A DNA stretch of 44,177 bases, taken from CAYUWM01 sp964448395 (lineage in GTDB: Bacteria > Chloroflexota > Dehalococcoidia > E44-bin15). The translations under genes were made by a program, and so were the position numbers. Positions 32,589-40,456 of the stretch are shown piece after piece (the first letter of the stretch is position 1; each line of letters begins with the position of its first letter). The stretch spans positions 1 through 44,177 of the forward strand of contig CAYUWM010000006.1 of the NCBI GenBank assembly GCA_964448395.1, written 5' to 3'. Below the pieces are notes generated by a model. It saw only the letters and a list, made by a program, of their open reading frames with translations, did no database searches and had not been told where the DNA came from.

Positions 32589-32801
32589 GTGGCTGAGATG
32601 CCGGTAATAGATTACGGCAAGTGTGATGGTTGCGGGCTGTGTGTCAGCGTCTGCAGATGTAAAATCCTAGTCATTATTGATGGGATACTAACCATCGTTC
32701 ACGAAGAGAAATGCGGCATCTGCAGCCGCTGGTGCACCGAATGCGAAGACGTGTGCCCCACCGGAGCCATAAGCTGCCCCTTCGATATAGTTGTAGAGTG
32801 A
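32589..32801 (+). CDS. Ferredoxin-like 4Fe-4S protein
   Basis: A 70-aa iron-sulfur protein. The first motif KCDGCGLCVSVC is a standard C-x2-C-x2-C-x3-C set with another Cys close by; the second part has KCGICSRWC followed by TECEDVCPTGAI, an expanded motif with extra residues, so the second cluster may have unusual ligands. The start is GTG 32589; ATG 32598 is a nearly equal alternative. Preceded by a Crp-type site and promoter, it probably carries electrons for the redox functions of the same regulon. Confidence 0.83.
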   Translation: MAEMPVIDYGKCDGCGLCVSVCRCKILVIIDGILTIVHEEKCGICSRWCTECEDVCPTGAISCPFDIVVE

Positions 32802-32828
32802 TGCTTCCTGCCTTCACCCGATCTCTAT

Positions 32829-32871
32829 TGAGACAAAAGTCGCATACAATGACCCACTATCACCCTAGAAT
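32829..32871 (+). promoter_or_regulatory. Crp-type site 3 with class II promoter
   Basis: TGAGA-CAAAAG-TCGCA (32829-32844), then exactly 21 bases, then TAGAAT (32866-32871), identical in layout and -10 hexamer to site 1. It serves the cytochrome b/ferredoxin gene at 32901. Confidence 0.77.
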
Positions 32872-32900
32872 GAACCTAGCGGCAATCTAAAGACAAGATT

Positions 32901-33617
32901 ATGAAAATCACCATCAGTATAGAGAAACCAAGAATCAACAGACGCATCTTCCACTGGATAATCGCAGCGGCTTTTATAGCCCTGTTCGCCACTGGCCTAA
33001 TCATTTATACACCCCAGTTCTCCACACTGGCCTCCGGGGGTGCAACCAGGATTATTCATAAAATAGCGGCGGTGACACTTATAGCCGGACCAATCATCTA
33101 CGCTCTGTTCAAACCTGATATAGCACGGCAATGGATCAGGGAAGCGGCTATCTGGAGGAAGCTGCCTGCCGATTCGCCGCAGTTCATCAGCCCCTGGAGG
33201 AGGAAGCATAAGTTGCTGATATCCATCGGTATCATCCTCTTTGCACTGACGGGTTCCCTCCAGTGGTTTTTCAAAGACATCCTGCCGGATGGGGTCTTCG
33301 ACGTTTCCCTTTTTATCCATAGCATTTTATTCTTCTCCGCCATCGTCGTCCTACTGTACCATATCTACTTCGAATTATACTGGTGGCTGTGGAGGAGAAG
33401 GTACTGCCGCCGCTGCGCTTTCCCCTATTGCGCCGACGCATGCCCCGTTGGAGCCGTAGCCGTTGACAACGGTACCATAGTGCGCGACAGCATAAAATGC
33501 AATAACTGCCGGCTGTGCATGCAGGACTGCCAGCGGAAGGCTCACTACAATAAGATTATCGTGCTGGAGAAGAACTTGCGAGCAGTCAAAACGGATCCAG
33601 CAGAGCACCGTATCTAA
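32901..33617 (+). CDS. Di-heme cytochrome b fused to a 2[4Fe-4S] ferredoxin domain
   Basis: A 238-aa membrane protein. Four hydrophobic helices (about 17-36, 50-70, 104-124, 132-160) resemble formate dehydrogenase/hydrogenase cytochrome b subunits, with candidate heme ligands His18, His53, His140 and His154. A cytoplasmic tail then has two cluster motifs: Cys169, 172, 177, 181 (CRRCAFPYCADACPVGA) and Cys200, 203, 206, 210 (CNNCRLCMQDC). It could pass electrons between the quinone pool and soluble ferredoxin or the small ferredoxin upstream. No catalytic subunit is adjacent. ATG 32901 lacks a strong ribosome site. A Crp-type site precedes it. Confidence 0.85.
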   Translation: MKITISIEKPRINRRIFHWIIAAAFIALFATGLIIYTPQFSTLASGGATRIIHKIAAVTLIAGPIIYALFKPDIARQWIREAAIWRKLPADSPQFISPWRRKHKLLISIGIILFALTGSLQWFFKDILPDGVFDVSLFIHSILFFSAIVVLLYHIYFELYWWLWRRRYCRRCAFPYCADACPVGAVAVDNGTIVRDSIKCNNCRLCMQDCQRKAHYNKIIVLEKNLRAVKTDPAEHRI

Positions 33618-33710
33618 CCAGGTTAAACTTACACGCCTGGACTCGCCCAACTCACGACACCTAACCCCCAAACGTCTGTTTATCTTATTCAATCCATAGC
33701 TATCTACGCA

Positions 33711-33753
33711 TGGGATAAAAGTCACATACAATTTCGCTTCCTTAGCATACAAT
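33711..33753 (+). promoter_or_regulatory. Crp-type site 4 with class II promoter
   Basis: TGGGA-TAAAAG-TCACA (33711-33726), 21 bases, then TACAAT (33748-33753). Same geometry as sites 1 and 3. The target is the small Cys/His protein at 33781. Confidence 0.72.
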
Positions 33754-33780
33754 ATCAGTAGTTTAAGTGGGAGTGGACAG

Positions 33781-34035
33781 ATGGGAAGTAAAATGCAAAA
33801 CCATGTAACGAGAAATGGCTCGGCGGCAGTCCTCGACAAACCCAGAAATACGCAGGAGTCATGCCACCACTACTGGGTAATAGAAATGCCGAAAGGGCCG
33901 ACAAGCAGGGGCCGATGCAAGTTCTGCGGAACGGAGAGGGAGTTCGATAACCTGGGACCGGATTCGTGGAGGTACGGCGATATTTCGGAACTCCTGACCA
34001 CTAACCTTCGGGATATCATGAGCGAAGGAGCATAG
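33781..34035 (+). CDS. Small Cys/His protein of unknown function (zinc-ribbon-like)
   Basis: An 84-aa protein with the central motif CHHYWVIEMPKGPTSRGRCKFCG. The Cys-His-His and later Cys-x2-Cys could form a single zinc site. I have a memory of this motif in short Chloroflexota proteins, but no function is known to me. ATG 33781 has GGGAGTGG upstream; ATG 33793 is possible. The gene is preceded by Crp-type site 4, which is the best clue to its role: a member of the same redox-linked regulon. Confidence 0.65.
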   Translation: MGSKMQNHVTRNGSAAVLDKPRNTQESCHHYWVIEMPKGPTSRGRCKFCGTEREFDNLGPDSWRYGDISELLTTNLRDIMSEGA

Positions 34036-34106
34036 TTAAGCACGCCAGCAATTGAACGCAGTGAGCAACTGGAGATCGATTTTAAAAAAACAATAATAAT
34101 TAATAG

Positions 34107-34233
34107 ACGTCAAAAGTATTTGGAATAGACCTGGGGACCACCAACTCGTGTATGGCCGTAATGGAAGCCGGCGAGCCGACGGTGGTAGTGACACAGCGGC
34201 GAAACGGTAGAGGGCGAGTTCCGCGAGGTATAA
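34107..34233 (+). pseudogene. dnaK: dnaK relic: N-terminus joined to C-terminus by a large internal deletion
   Basis: From 34110 the frame reads SKVFGIDLGTTNSCMAVMEA then GEPTVVV, the unmistakable ATP-binding N-terminus of Hsp70/DnaK. The expected start codon reads ACG (34107-34109) instead of ATG. After about 28 codons homology stops, and in the +1 frame GETVEGEFREV runs to a TAA at 34231-34233, which looks like the acidic tail that ends many DnaK proteins. About 1.7-1.8 kb of a normal dnaK is missing. It cannot encode a working chaperone; an intact copy must exist elsewhere. Confidence 0.75.
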
Positions 34234-34323
34234 CGTGGTACAATTAGCTGTCGGCAAGGGCAGTGCATGTGCCCTGACCCTACCAATGTATAGCAGTCAA
34301 GTAAAACCAAGGAGATTTACAGG

Positions 34324-34845
34324 ATGGACATCACGGTTTACACAACACCTACGTGCGGCTACTGCCGACACCTGAAGAACTACCTGCAGCAGCGCGGGGT
34401 AGAATACACCGAACGTGACGTCTCGATCGACCGTGCTGCCGCAGAGGAGATGGTCCAGCGGTCGGGCCAGATGGGGGTGCCGGTCACCGTCATCGGCAAC
34501 CAGGTGGTGATCGGATTCGACCGTACCCGCCTCGACAGTTTGCTTGGAAACTTGAGCGATGCTCGTCGCCCCAGTTTCGGCCTCAAGATAGCCGATGCCA
34601 GCAGGATCGGCCCCAAGCTGGGTATCGCGCCGGTATTCGGCGCCCTGGTGGGCGACGTGTCACCATCATCGCCTGGCGAGAGGGCGGGTATCCAGACGGG
34701 AGACATCATCACCGAGTTCAACATGCGTCCCATATACAGCGCAGACGACCTGGAGCAATCCCTCACCACGCTCACCCCCGGGCAGCGGGCCGTTATTGTT
34801 CTGCTGCGGGGACAGCAGACGCTGAAATCCGAGATTATCCTATAA
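34324..34845 (+). CDS. Glutaredoxin-like domain fused to a PDZ domain
   Basis: A 173-aa fusion. Residues 1-80 form a glutaredoxin/NrdH-like thioredoxin fold with active site Cys11-Gly-Tyr-Cys14 and the cis-proline segment GVPVTVIG. Residues about 85-173 form a PDZ domain (GALVGDVSPSSPGERAGIQTGDIITEFN) like those at the end of HtrA proteases. There is no signal peptide or membrane segment, so it is cytoplasmic. The PDZ domain may bring the redox site to chosen protein C-termini. ATG 34324 follows AAGGAG with good spacing. No partner is evident nearby. Confidence 0.88.
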   Translation: MDITVYTTPTCGYCRHLKNYLQQRGVEYTERDVSIDRAAAEEMVQRSGQMGVPVTVIGNQVVIGFDRTRLDSLLGNLSDARRPSFGLKIADASRIGPKLGIAPVFGALVGDVSPSSPGERAGIQTGDIITEFNMRPIYSADDLEQSLTTLTPGQRAVIVLLRGQQTLKSEIIL

Positions 34846-34937
34846 AATCGCATAGATGATTAATGCTTAAATATGTATAGCGCATTATAGCCTAATGTCA
34901 GTTTTATGTATAATAATAGTGAAATATGGACGTGATG

Positions 34938-34966
34938 TAGACTTTCGGTTAAAATGGGTTTATAAT
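34938..34966 (+). promoter_or_regulatory. Putative promoter of the MarR-type gene
   Basis: TAGACT (34938-34943), a 17-base spacer and a perfect TATAAT (34961-34966) in a very A/T-rich region. The palindrome TTGTACAA (34974-34981) lies at the expected start and could be the regulator's own operator. Confidence 0.5.
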
Positions 34967-35007
34967 AGTATAGTTGTACAAATGATGTAGGAGGGTGAGA
35001 GGATAAA

Positions 35008-35481
35008 ATGACAGAAATAATTTTAGAGGACCGAGATTTTCTGCTGTGGGTGATGCTGTACCAGGCCAGAGACGCCATACTCAAAGCCAGGAATAAGGAG
35101 CTCTATAAATATGACCTGTCGTTCATGAAGGCCGGCCTGCTGTTGGCCGTACAGGCCAGCGGGGGCAAGCCATCGGGAACCGATATATCTAAGTGGATGT
35201 TCCGCGAGCCCCACACCATCTCCGGCCTGGTTGGCAGGCTAATAAGGAATGGTTTGGTTACCAGAGCCAAGGTCCCGGGGAAGAAGAACATGATGGAAAT
35301 TTCCCTCACCGAAAAGGGCAAGGAAGCATACGAACAATCTTTGAAGATGGAGTCCATCCATGAGATACTATCGTGCCTTACGGAAGATGAGCGCAAGCAG
35401 CTGTACGCGACCCTGCAGAAACTCAGGGATAAAGCTCTCATGAGTCTGACCGCAGAAAGGCAGACCCTTCCGTTCCCTTAA
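35008..35481 (+). CDS. MarR-family transcription regulator
   Basis: A 157-aa winged-helix protein. The helix-turn-helix is at about residues 52-80 (SGTDISKWMFREPHTISGLV), followed by the wing RAKVPGKKNMMEISLTEKG, typical of MarR. Start ATG 35008 has AGAGGATAAA upstream. It is alone and converges with nadE 42 bases away. The ligand and targets are unknown; self-control through the palindrome just upstream is likely. Confidence 0.85.
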   Translation: MTEIILEDRDFLLWVMLYQARDAILKARNKELYKYDLSFMKAGLLLAVQASGGKPSGTDISKWMFREPHTISGLVGRLIRNGLVTRAKVPGKKNMMEISLTEKGKEAYEQSLKMESIHEILSCLTEDERKQLYATLQKLRDKALMSLTAERQTLPFP

Positions 35482-35523
35482 CCTTTAACATGGCACTTCA
35501 GCAGTAGTGTTTTACTTCTGCCT

Positions 35524-37260
35524 CTACCCCTTGAAGCGATTGGTGATCGGCAGTCTGCGATCCTTACCGAAAGCCCGAGGGGTAATTTTTATCCCCGGCG
35601 GCGCCTGCCGGCGCTTGTACTCGCTGATGTCCACCAGCCGCGCAGCCCGCTGCACCACCCCTTCATCGAAACCCAGGGCGATGATCTGCTCCACGCTCTT
35701 GTCCTCCTCGACATACGCCATCACTATCGGGTCGAGCAAATCATAGGGAGGAAGGGAATCGGTGTCCTTCTGATCGGGCCTGAGCTCCGCCGACGGGGGC
35801 TTCTCGATGATAGCGGCCGGTATAATCTCGCTTTGCGACACCGAGTTACGATAACGGGATAGTTCATATACCAGCGTCTTCGGCACGTCCTTGATAACGG
35901 CGAAGCCGCCCGCCATATCCCCATAGAGTGTAGAATAGCCGGTGGCCAGCTCACTCTTGTTGCCGGTGGTCAGCACCAGCCAGCCGAACTTATTGGACAG
36001 TGCCATCAGTATGTTGCTCCTGATACGAGCCTGTAGGTTTTCCTCAGCCACGTTGGGCTCGGTCACTTCAAACAAAGGGGCGAGGTACTCCAGGTAGTCC
36101 TTAAAAATCCTCTCGATAGGGAGCTGGATAAATCGTATCCCCAGATTCTGAGCCAGCAGTTCGGAGTCGGTCACGCTGCCCTCTGATGAATACCTCGATG
36201 GCATGGTTACACCTACAACATTCTGTGTGCCCAAGGCATCAACCGCCACCGCAGCCACCAGGCTGGAGTCAAGGCCTCCGGATAGCCCTATCAGCACCTT
36301 CTCGAAACCGTTCTTCCTTACATAGTCCCGCGTGCCGAGCACCAGCGCATCGTACACCTCCGCCGGCAGGTCACGCACCTTTACCGCCCGTTCGGGCAGT
36401 GGTGGCTTGGCAGCCTTCGATGGCTCACTGGAAACGGTGACCACCTTGGTCCACCAACCCTTAGCTTCATCCGTCAACGGTCCCCGGTTCCACCGCTTGT
36501 TCCGGCTGCGCAGCTCTGCTACCGCGTCTACATCCACGTCAGCCAGTACCATGTCCTCAGCGAACTGCTCACCGCGGGCTATCAACCCACCTTCAGGGCC
36601 GACGATCACGCCGCCGCCGTCAAACACCAGCTCGTCCTGCCCACCGACCATATTGTTGTAGGCCACGAAGGCGGCATTGTCCCTCGCGCGCTTGCTGACC
36701 ATCAGCTCACGCCAGCCGCGCTTGCCCTTGTGGTACGGTGACGCGCTTATATCTATCAGTACCTCAGCGCCGGAGCGCGCCTGCACGGTGAACGGCCCGG
36801 TATCGAACCACATGTCCTCGCAGATATTGACGCCGACATTGACGCCGCCGATAACGAACACCGGGCATTCGACGCCTGCTCTGAAGTACCGCTTCTCATC
36901 GAAGACACCGTAGTTGGGCAGGTATATCTTGTGGTAGACGCCGGCAAGCTTACCGTCATGGATCACCGCCGCCGCATTATAGATGTCATTCTGTTTGTGA
37001 TCGACGAACCCGAGAATGACGGTTAGCCCCGGTGAAGCTTTCACCATCCGCTCCATACACCTCAGGTTCTCCTTGATGAACCGCGGCTTGAACAGCAGGT
37101 CTTCCGGGGGGTATCCACAAGTAGCCAGTTCAGGGAAGGTGAGAAGGTCAACCCCCATCAATCTGGCCTGTGAGACTGCCTCCCGCATCTTCTCGGCGTT
37201 GCCCTCGAAGTCGCCTACGGTGGTGTTGATCTGGGCCATGCCGATCCGCAGCCTGCGCAT
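35524..37260 (-). CDS. nadE: Glutamine-dependent NAD+ synthetase
   Basis: A 578-aa NadE with two domains. Residues 1-260 are a nitrilase-type glutaminase: FPELATCGYP has the catalytic Glu, and NVGVNICEDMWF the nucleophile Cys. Residues 300-578 are the NAD synthetase with PP-loop GLSGGLDSSLVAA. It amidates deamido-NAD with ammonia from glutamine. ATG 37260 has GAGGAG six bases upstream. It lies 39 bases after glnA on the same strand, so glutamine made by GlnA would feed it; they are probably co-transcribed. Confidence 0.96.
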   Translation of the reverse strand: MRRLRIGMAQINTTVGDFEGNAEKMREAVSQARLMGVDLLTFPELATCGYPPEDLLFKPRFIKENLRCMERMVKASPGLTVILGFVDHKQNDIYNAAAVIHDGKLAGVYHKIYLPNYGVFDEKRYFRAGVECPVFVIGGVNVGVNICEDMWFDTGPFTVQARSGAEVLIDISASPYHKGKRGWRELMVSKRARDNAAFVAYNNMVGGQDELVFDGGGVIVGPEGGLIARGEQFAEDMVLADVDVDAVAELRSRNKRWNRGPLTDEAKGWWTKVVTVSSEPSKAAKPPLPERAVKVRDLPAEVYDALVLGTRDYVRKNGFEKVLIGLSGGLDSSLVAAVAVDALGTQNVVGVTMPSRYSSEGSVTDSELLAQNLGIRFIQLPIERIFKDYLEYLAPLFEVTEPNVAEENLQARIRSNILMALSNKFGWLVLTTGNKSELATGYSTLYGDMAGGFAVIKDVPKTLVYELSRYRNSVSQSEIIPAAIIEKPPSAELRPDQKDTDSLPPYDLLDPIVMAYVEEDKSVEQIIALGFDEGVVQRAARLVDISEYKRRQAPPGIKITPRAFGKDRRLPITNRFKG

Positions 37261-37299
37261 GCTAACTCCTCAATCCGGCTAGCGTATATAATAATCGCT

Positions 37300-38640
37300 T
37301 CAAAGGATCGGCAAGTACCGCTTGAGCTCATAGTCGGTAACCTGGGTGCGGTACAGATCCCATTCGATCTTCTTGTTCTCTATAAAGGTGTGAAAGACGT
37401 GGTCACCCAGCGCTTTCCGCAACAGCTCGCTGCGCTCGGCGTGATGTATCGCTTCAGAGAGGTTCCCCGGCAGGGTCTCTATCCCCCTGCGATTCCGCTC
37501 CTCCTCGGTCATTTTGAAGGCATTCTCCTCAAGCGGAGGGGGCAGCTCGTATTTCTTATCGATGCCCTCGAGCCCGGCGGCCAGCATCACCGCGAACGCA
37601 AGATACGGGTTGCATGCCGGATCGGGAGAGCGATACTCCACGCGGGTAGCGTACTCCTTACCCGGCTTGTATTCCGGAATGCGGATTAGGTCGGAGCGGT
37701 TCCTGCATGCCCAGGATACGTATACCGGGGCTTCGTATCCCGGGATAAGCCTCTTATAGGAGTTGACCCACTGGCTGGTGACAGCAGTGATCTCCACCGC
37801 ATGTTTGAGCAACCCCGCGATATAGTGCTTCGCTTCCTTGGACAAATTGTTCTCATCTCCCTTATCGAAGAACGCGTTGCGCTTGCCCCTGAACAACGAC
37901 TGATGCACGTGCATCCCGTTTCCATTTACCGCCGCTATCGGCTTGGGCATGAAAGTAGCGTAGTATCCGAATTTCTGGGCGATCTGCTTGACCGCCAAAC
38001 GATAGGTCATCACATTATCAGCCATAATAAGGGCCTCGTTATACTTCAGGTCGATCTCGTGCTGGCTGGGCGCGACCTCGTGGTGCGCCACCTCCACCTT
38101 AACGCCCATCTTCTCCAGAGCGAGGATCGCCTCACGACGCATATCGGTGGCTACCTCTACCGGTGTTATATCGAAATAGCCCACCTGGTCCAGCGCCTGA
38201 GGATCATCCGAACTTTTGAAATAGAAGAACTCCAGTTCGGGCCCCACATACATGGTGTATCCCATATCGGCAGCGCGTTTCAGATTCCTTTTAAGCACAT
38301 AGCGGGGATCTCCCTCAAACGGCTCTCCCCCCGGCCTCATCACATCGCAGAACATCCTGGCTACAGCCTGCTCCTGCGGCCGCCATGGGATGATGCAGAA
38401 GGTGTCGGGGTCTGGCATGGCCAGCATATCACTCTCGTCAATACGGGCAAAACCCTCTATCGAGGAGCCGTCGAAACCTATACCTTCCTCAAGGGCCATT
38501 TCCAGTTCCTCTACCGTGATGGCCACACTCTTCAGGAAACCCAGTATATCGGTGAACCACAGGCGTACGAACTTCACCCCCTGCTCTTTGGACATCCTCA
38601 GGACGTGTTCTTTGGCTTCTCTCCTTTGTTTATCTGCCAT
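37300..38640 (-). CDS. glnA: Type I glutamine synthetase
   Basis: A 446-aa glutamine synthetase forming glutamine from glutamate, ammonia and ATP. The conserved DGSSIEGFARIDESDM, GNGMHVHQSL and NRSDLIRIPEY motifs are present. The length and the absence of the NLYDLPPEE-type adenylylation site place it in the alpha subgroup, which is controlled by feedback rather than by adenylylation. ATG 38640 has AAGGAGG. Its upstream region has a TATAAT overlapped by one of two TTCCAGTAT repeats and a CGGT/ACCG palindrome, which could be sites for the NrpR-like regulator nearby. Confidence 0.97.
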   Translation of the reverse strand: MADKQRREAKEHVLRMSKEQGVKFVRLWFTDILGFLKSVAITVEELEMALEEGIGFDGSSIEGFARIDESDMLAMPDPDTFCIIPWRPQEQAVARMFCDVMRPGGEPFEGDPRYVLKRNLKRAADMGYTMYVGPELEFFYFKSSDDPQALDQVGYFDITPVEVATDMRREAILALEKMGVKVEVAHHEVAPSQHEIDLKYNEALIMADNVMTYRLAVKQIAQKFGYYATFMPKPIAAVNGNGMHVHQSLFRGKRNAFFDKGDENNLSKEAKHYIAGLLKHAVEITAVTSQWVNSYKRLIPGYEAPVYVSWACRNRSDLIRIPEYKPGKEYATRVEYRSPDPACNPYLAFAVMLAAGLEGIDKKYELPPPLEENAFKMTEEERNRRGIETLPGNLSEAIHHAERSELLRKALGDHVFHTFIENKKIEWDLYRTQVTDYELKRYLPIL

Positions 38641-38675
38641 CTAGGCCTCCTTTTACAGTATCGAGGATGGTATAA

Positions 38676-38732
38676 CGGTAAGTAACCGACAAAATACTGG
38701 AACTGCCCCCTAGAGCACCAATTATACTGGAA
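38676..38732 (-). promoter_or_regulatory. glnA promoter with candidate operators
   Basis: On the minus strand TATAAT (plus 38721-38726) is a perfect -10. TTCCAGTAT occurs twice (plus 38694-38702 and 38724-38732), 30 bases apart, one copy overlapping the -10. A palindrome CGGT-N5-ACCG (38676-38688) lies further downstream. The arrangement fits a repressor covering the promoter. That NrpR is this repressor is inference. Confidence 0.5.
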
Positions 38733-38771
38733 TTCAGCGCAAAAGCAAATATACAAAGGCCGTGATATAAG

Positions 38772-38807
38772 AACGAACGAGCTCCGATTATCAGGAGCCC
38801 GTTCGTT
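38772..38807 (-). terminator. Strong hairpin between the glutamate synthase-like gene and glnA
   Basis: A 14-bp stem with a single mismatch: AACGAACGAGCTCC (38772-38785) with GGAGCCCGTTCGTT (38794-38807), loop GATTATCA. Read leftwards it is followed by a moderately T-rich tail (CTTATAT). It separates the hisF operon from glnA. Confidence 0.7.
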
Positions 38808-38830
38808 TACCCGAATTGCCTTTATGCGGT

Positions 38831-40423
38831 TTAGCTGTCCAGTATAGCCAGTGCCTCTTCCCGGTATGCCTCCATAAGGTAGGGTATGCCGGTCACCTTG
38901 GCGCACTCTTCGGTAAGGGACATCAGCTCCCGCCGCGTTATCGCGGGTACGCTGAAGCACCTGGAACCAGCCATCAGCTGCTGTAACCCTATCTTGATCT
39001 TATCGCTGTAGCTGTAGATACCAATAGCGCCTAGCGGGATGTTCTTAATTTCATCTGCACCCACCAGATCCTTGACCGCCTCATAGCACACGAATATCTC
39101 CTCCGGCGTGGATCCGAACTGGCCTACGCTATTGGGCAGCTTTCCGTCGCTGAGCCACTGAGCGATGTTTTTCCCTACCATCCCCGGGATCATCAATGCC
39201 CGCCCCATGCACACCGCCTTAGAATAAGGCGCACCTAGAGCCAGTGCCTTGAACACGCCGTCCTCGCTGCTGAACGCGCCGGCGAATGCCATGTCCGGCG
39301 GGCGCTCCCCCTTATCTGCCAGTATCTTGGCAAACTCGTATGCGGCCGAATGCAGATAAAGGGTGGGCATGCCCCATTCCTCCATCATCCGCCACGGGCT
39401 CATGCCGGTGCCGCCGGGGGCACCATCGATGGTCAACAGGTCGATCTTGGCCTTCGATCCCCACTTGATGGCCATCGCCAGCTCCCGCAGGGGATAAGCG
39501 CCCGTCTTCAATGTAATGCGCTTGTACCCCAGGTCCCTCAACCGCTTCACCTCGGCGTGGAAGCCCTCCTCGTCGACGAAACCGAGACGGCTATGGCGCT
39601 CGAACTCCTTTATTGCGCCGTCGTTGAAGGCTGTATGGTTGACCGGATCGGAAGGATTGGGGGTGACGAGGTAGCCGCGCTTCTGCAGCTCCAGCGCCCG
39701 CTCAAGCGTGTTCACCTTGATCTCCCCGCCGATGCACTTGGCCCCCTGTCCCCACTTCAGCTCTATTGTATCGAGGTTGTGCTTCTTGCGCAGGTACTCG
39801 GCCACACCCAGGCGGGTATCCTCAACATTCATCTGCACCAGTATTTCACCGTAACCTTGATGGTAGCGCTTGTATACCTCGATCCGCCGGTCCATATCCG
39901 GTGCCGAGACCACCTTGCCGTTTTTATCGCGCTCGAGCTGCGGATCGATGCCGCAAACGTTCTCGCCGCATACCAGGGTTACCCCGCTGATGGCAGCGCC
40001 TACGGCGAAATGCTCCCAGTTCTTGCGCGCTATCTCGGTCGAACCCAAGGCACCGGTGAATATGGGCACCTTCATCTTGGCCTTGATATCCCAGCCGTAC
40101 TCGGTCTCGGTACTGACCGCGGGGAATATAGCGGTGTCTGGATTGCCGTCTACACCCGCCGGCAGTCCCGATGCCCCCAGGGCATAACCCTGTATATTGA
40201 GATGTGAATAATCGATGGGGTAGTCCTTGTCGCCACCAGCGGTTATCTCGCCGAAGGGACCGGGATAGATCAGTTCTCGGCCGCGGAATGTGGCCTTGAA
40301 CACCTCACAATTGCCAGTACAGCCGTCGATACAGCGGCTGCACAGACCGCTCATCGGCACCACGCTCTTCGAGCGGTTGGCGGTCCGGGTAGCATCGCTT
40401 GAGTTCGGTCTCTGTAGATTCAT
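38831..40423 (-). CDS. FMN-binding glutamate synthase-like protein (GltB domain)
   Basis: A 530-aa protein with the FMN-binding TIM barrel of glutamate synthase (TIDGAPGGTGMSP and LKTGAYPL are typical). The N-terminus has a four-Cys motif, CSRCIDGCTGNC, likely an Fe-S or metal site. The amidotransferase domain of bacterial GltB is missing, so it resembles the archaeal-type stand-alone synthase; glutamine-derived ammonia would need another subunit. ATG 40423 is preferred over TTG 40429, which would overlap the ribosome site AAGGGAG. It is the last gene after hisF and nrpR. Annotation as glutamate synthase is likely, but members of this family can have other roles. Confidence 0.87.
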   Translation of the reverse strand: MNLQRPNSSDATRTANRSKSVVPMSGLCSRCIDGCTGNCEVFKATFRGRELIYPGPFGEITAGGDKDYPIDYSHLNIQGYALGASGLPAGVDGNPDTAIFPAVSTETEYGWDIKAKMKVPIFTGALGSTEIARKNWEHFAVGAAISGVTLVCGENVCGIDPQLERDKNGKVVSAPDMDRRIEVYKRYHQGYGEILVQMNVEDTRLGVAEYLRKKHNLDTIELKWGQGAKCIGGEIKVNTLERALELQKRGYLVTPNPSDPVNHTAFNDGAIKEFERHSRLGFVDEEGFHAEVKRLRDLGYKRITLKTGAYPLRELAMAIKWGSKAKIDLLTIDGAPGGTGMSPWRMMEEWGMPTLYLHSAAYEFAKILADKGERPPDMAFAGAFSSEDGVFKALALGAPYSKAVCMGRALMIPGMVGKNIAQWLSDGKLPNSVGQFGSTPEEIFVCYEAVKDLVGADEIKNIPLGAIGIYSYSDKIKIGLQQLMAGSRCFSVPAITRRELMSLTEECAKVTGIPYLMEAYREEALAILDS

Positions 40424-40456
40424 ATTCAACTCCCTTCACATTATTTGAATCTTAAA

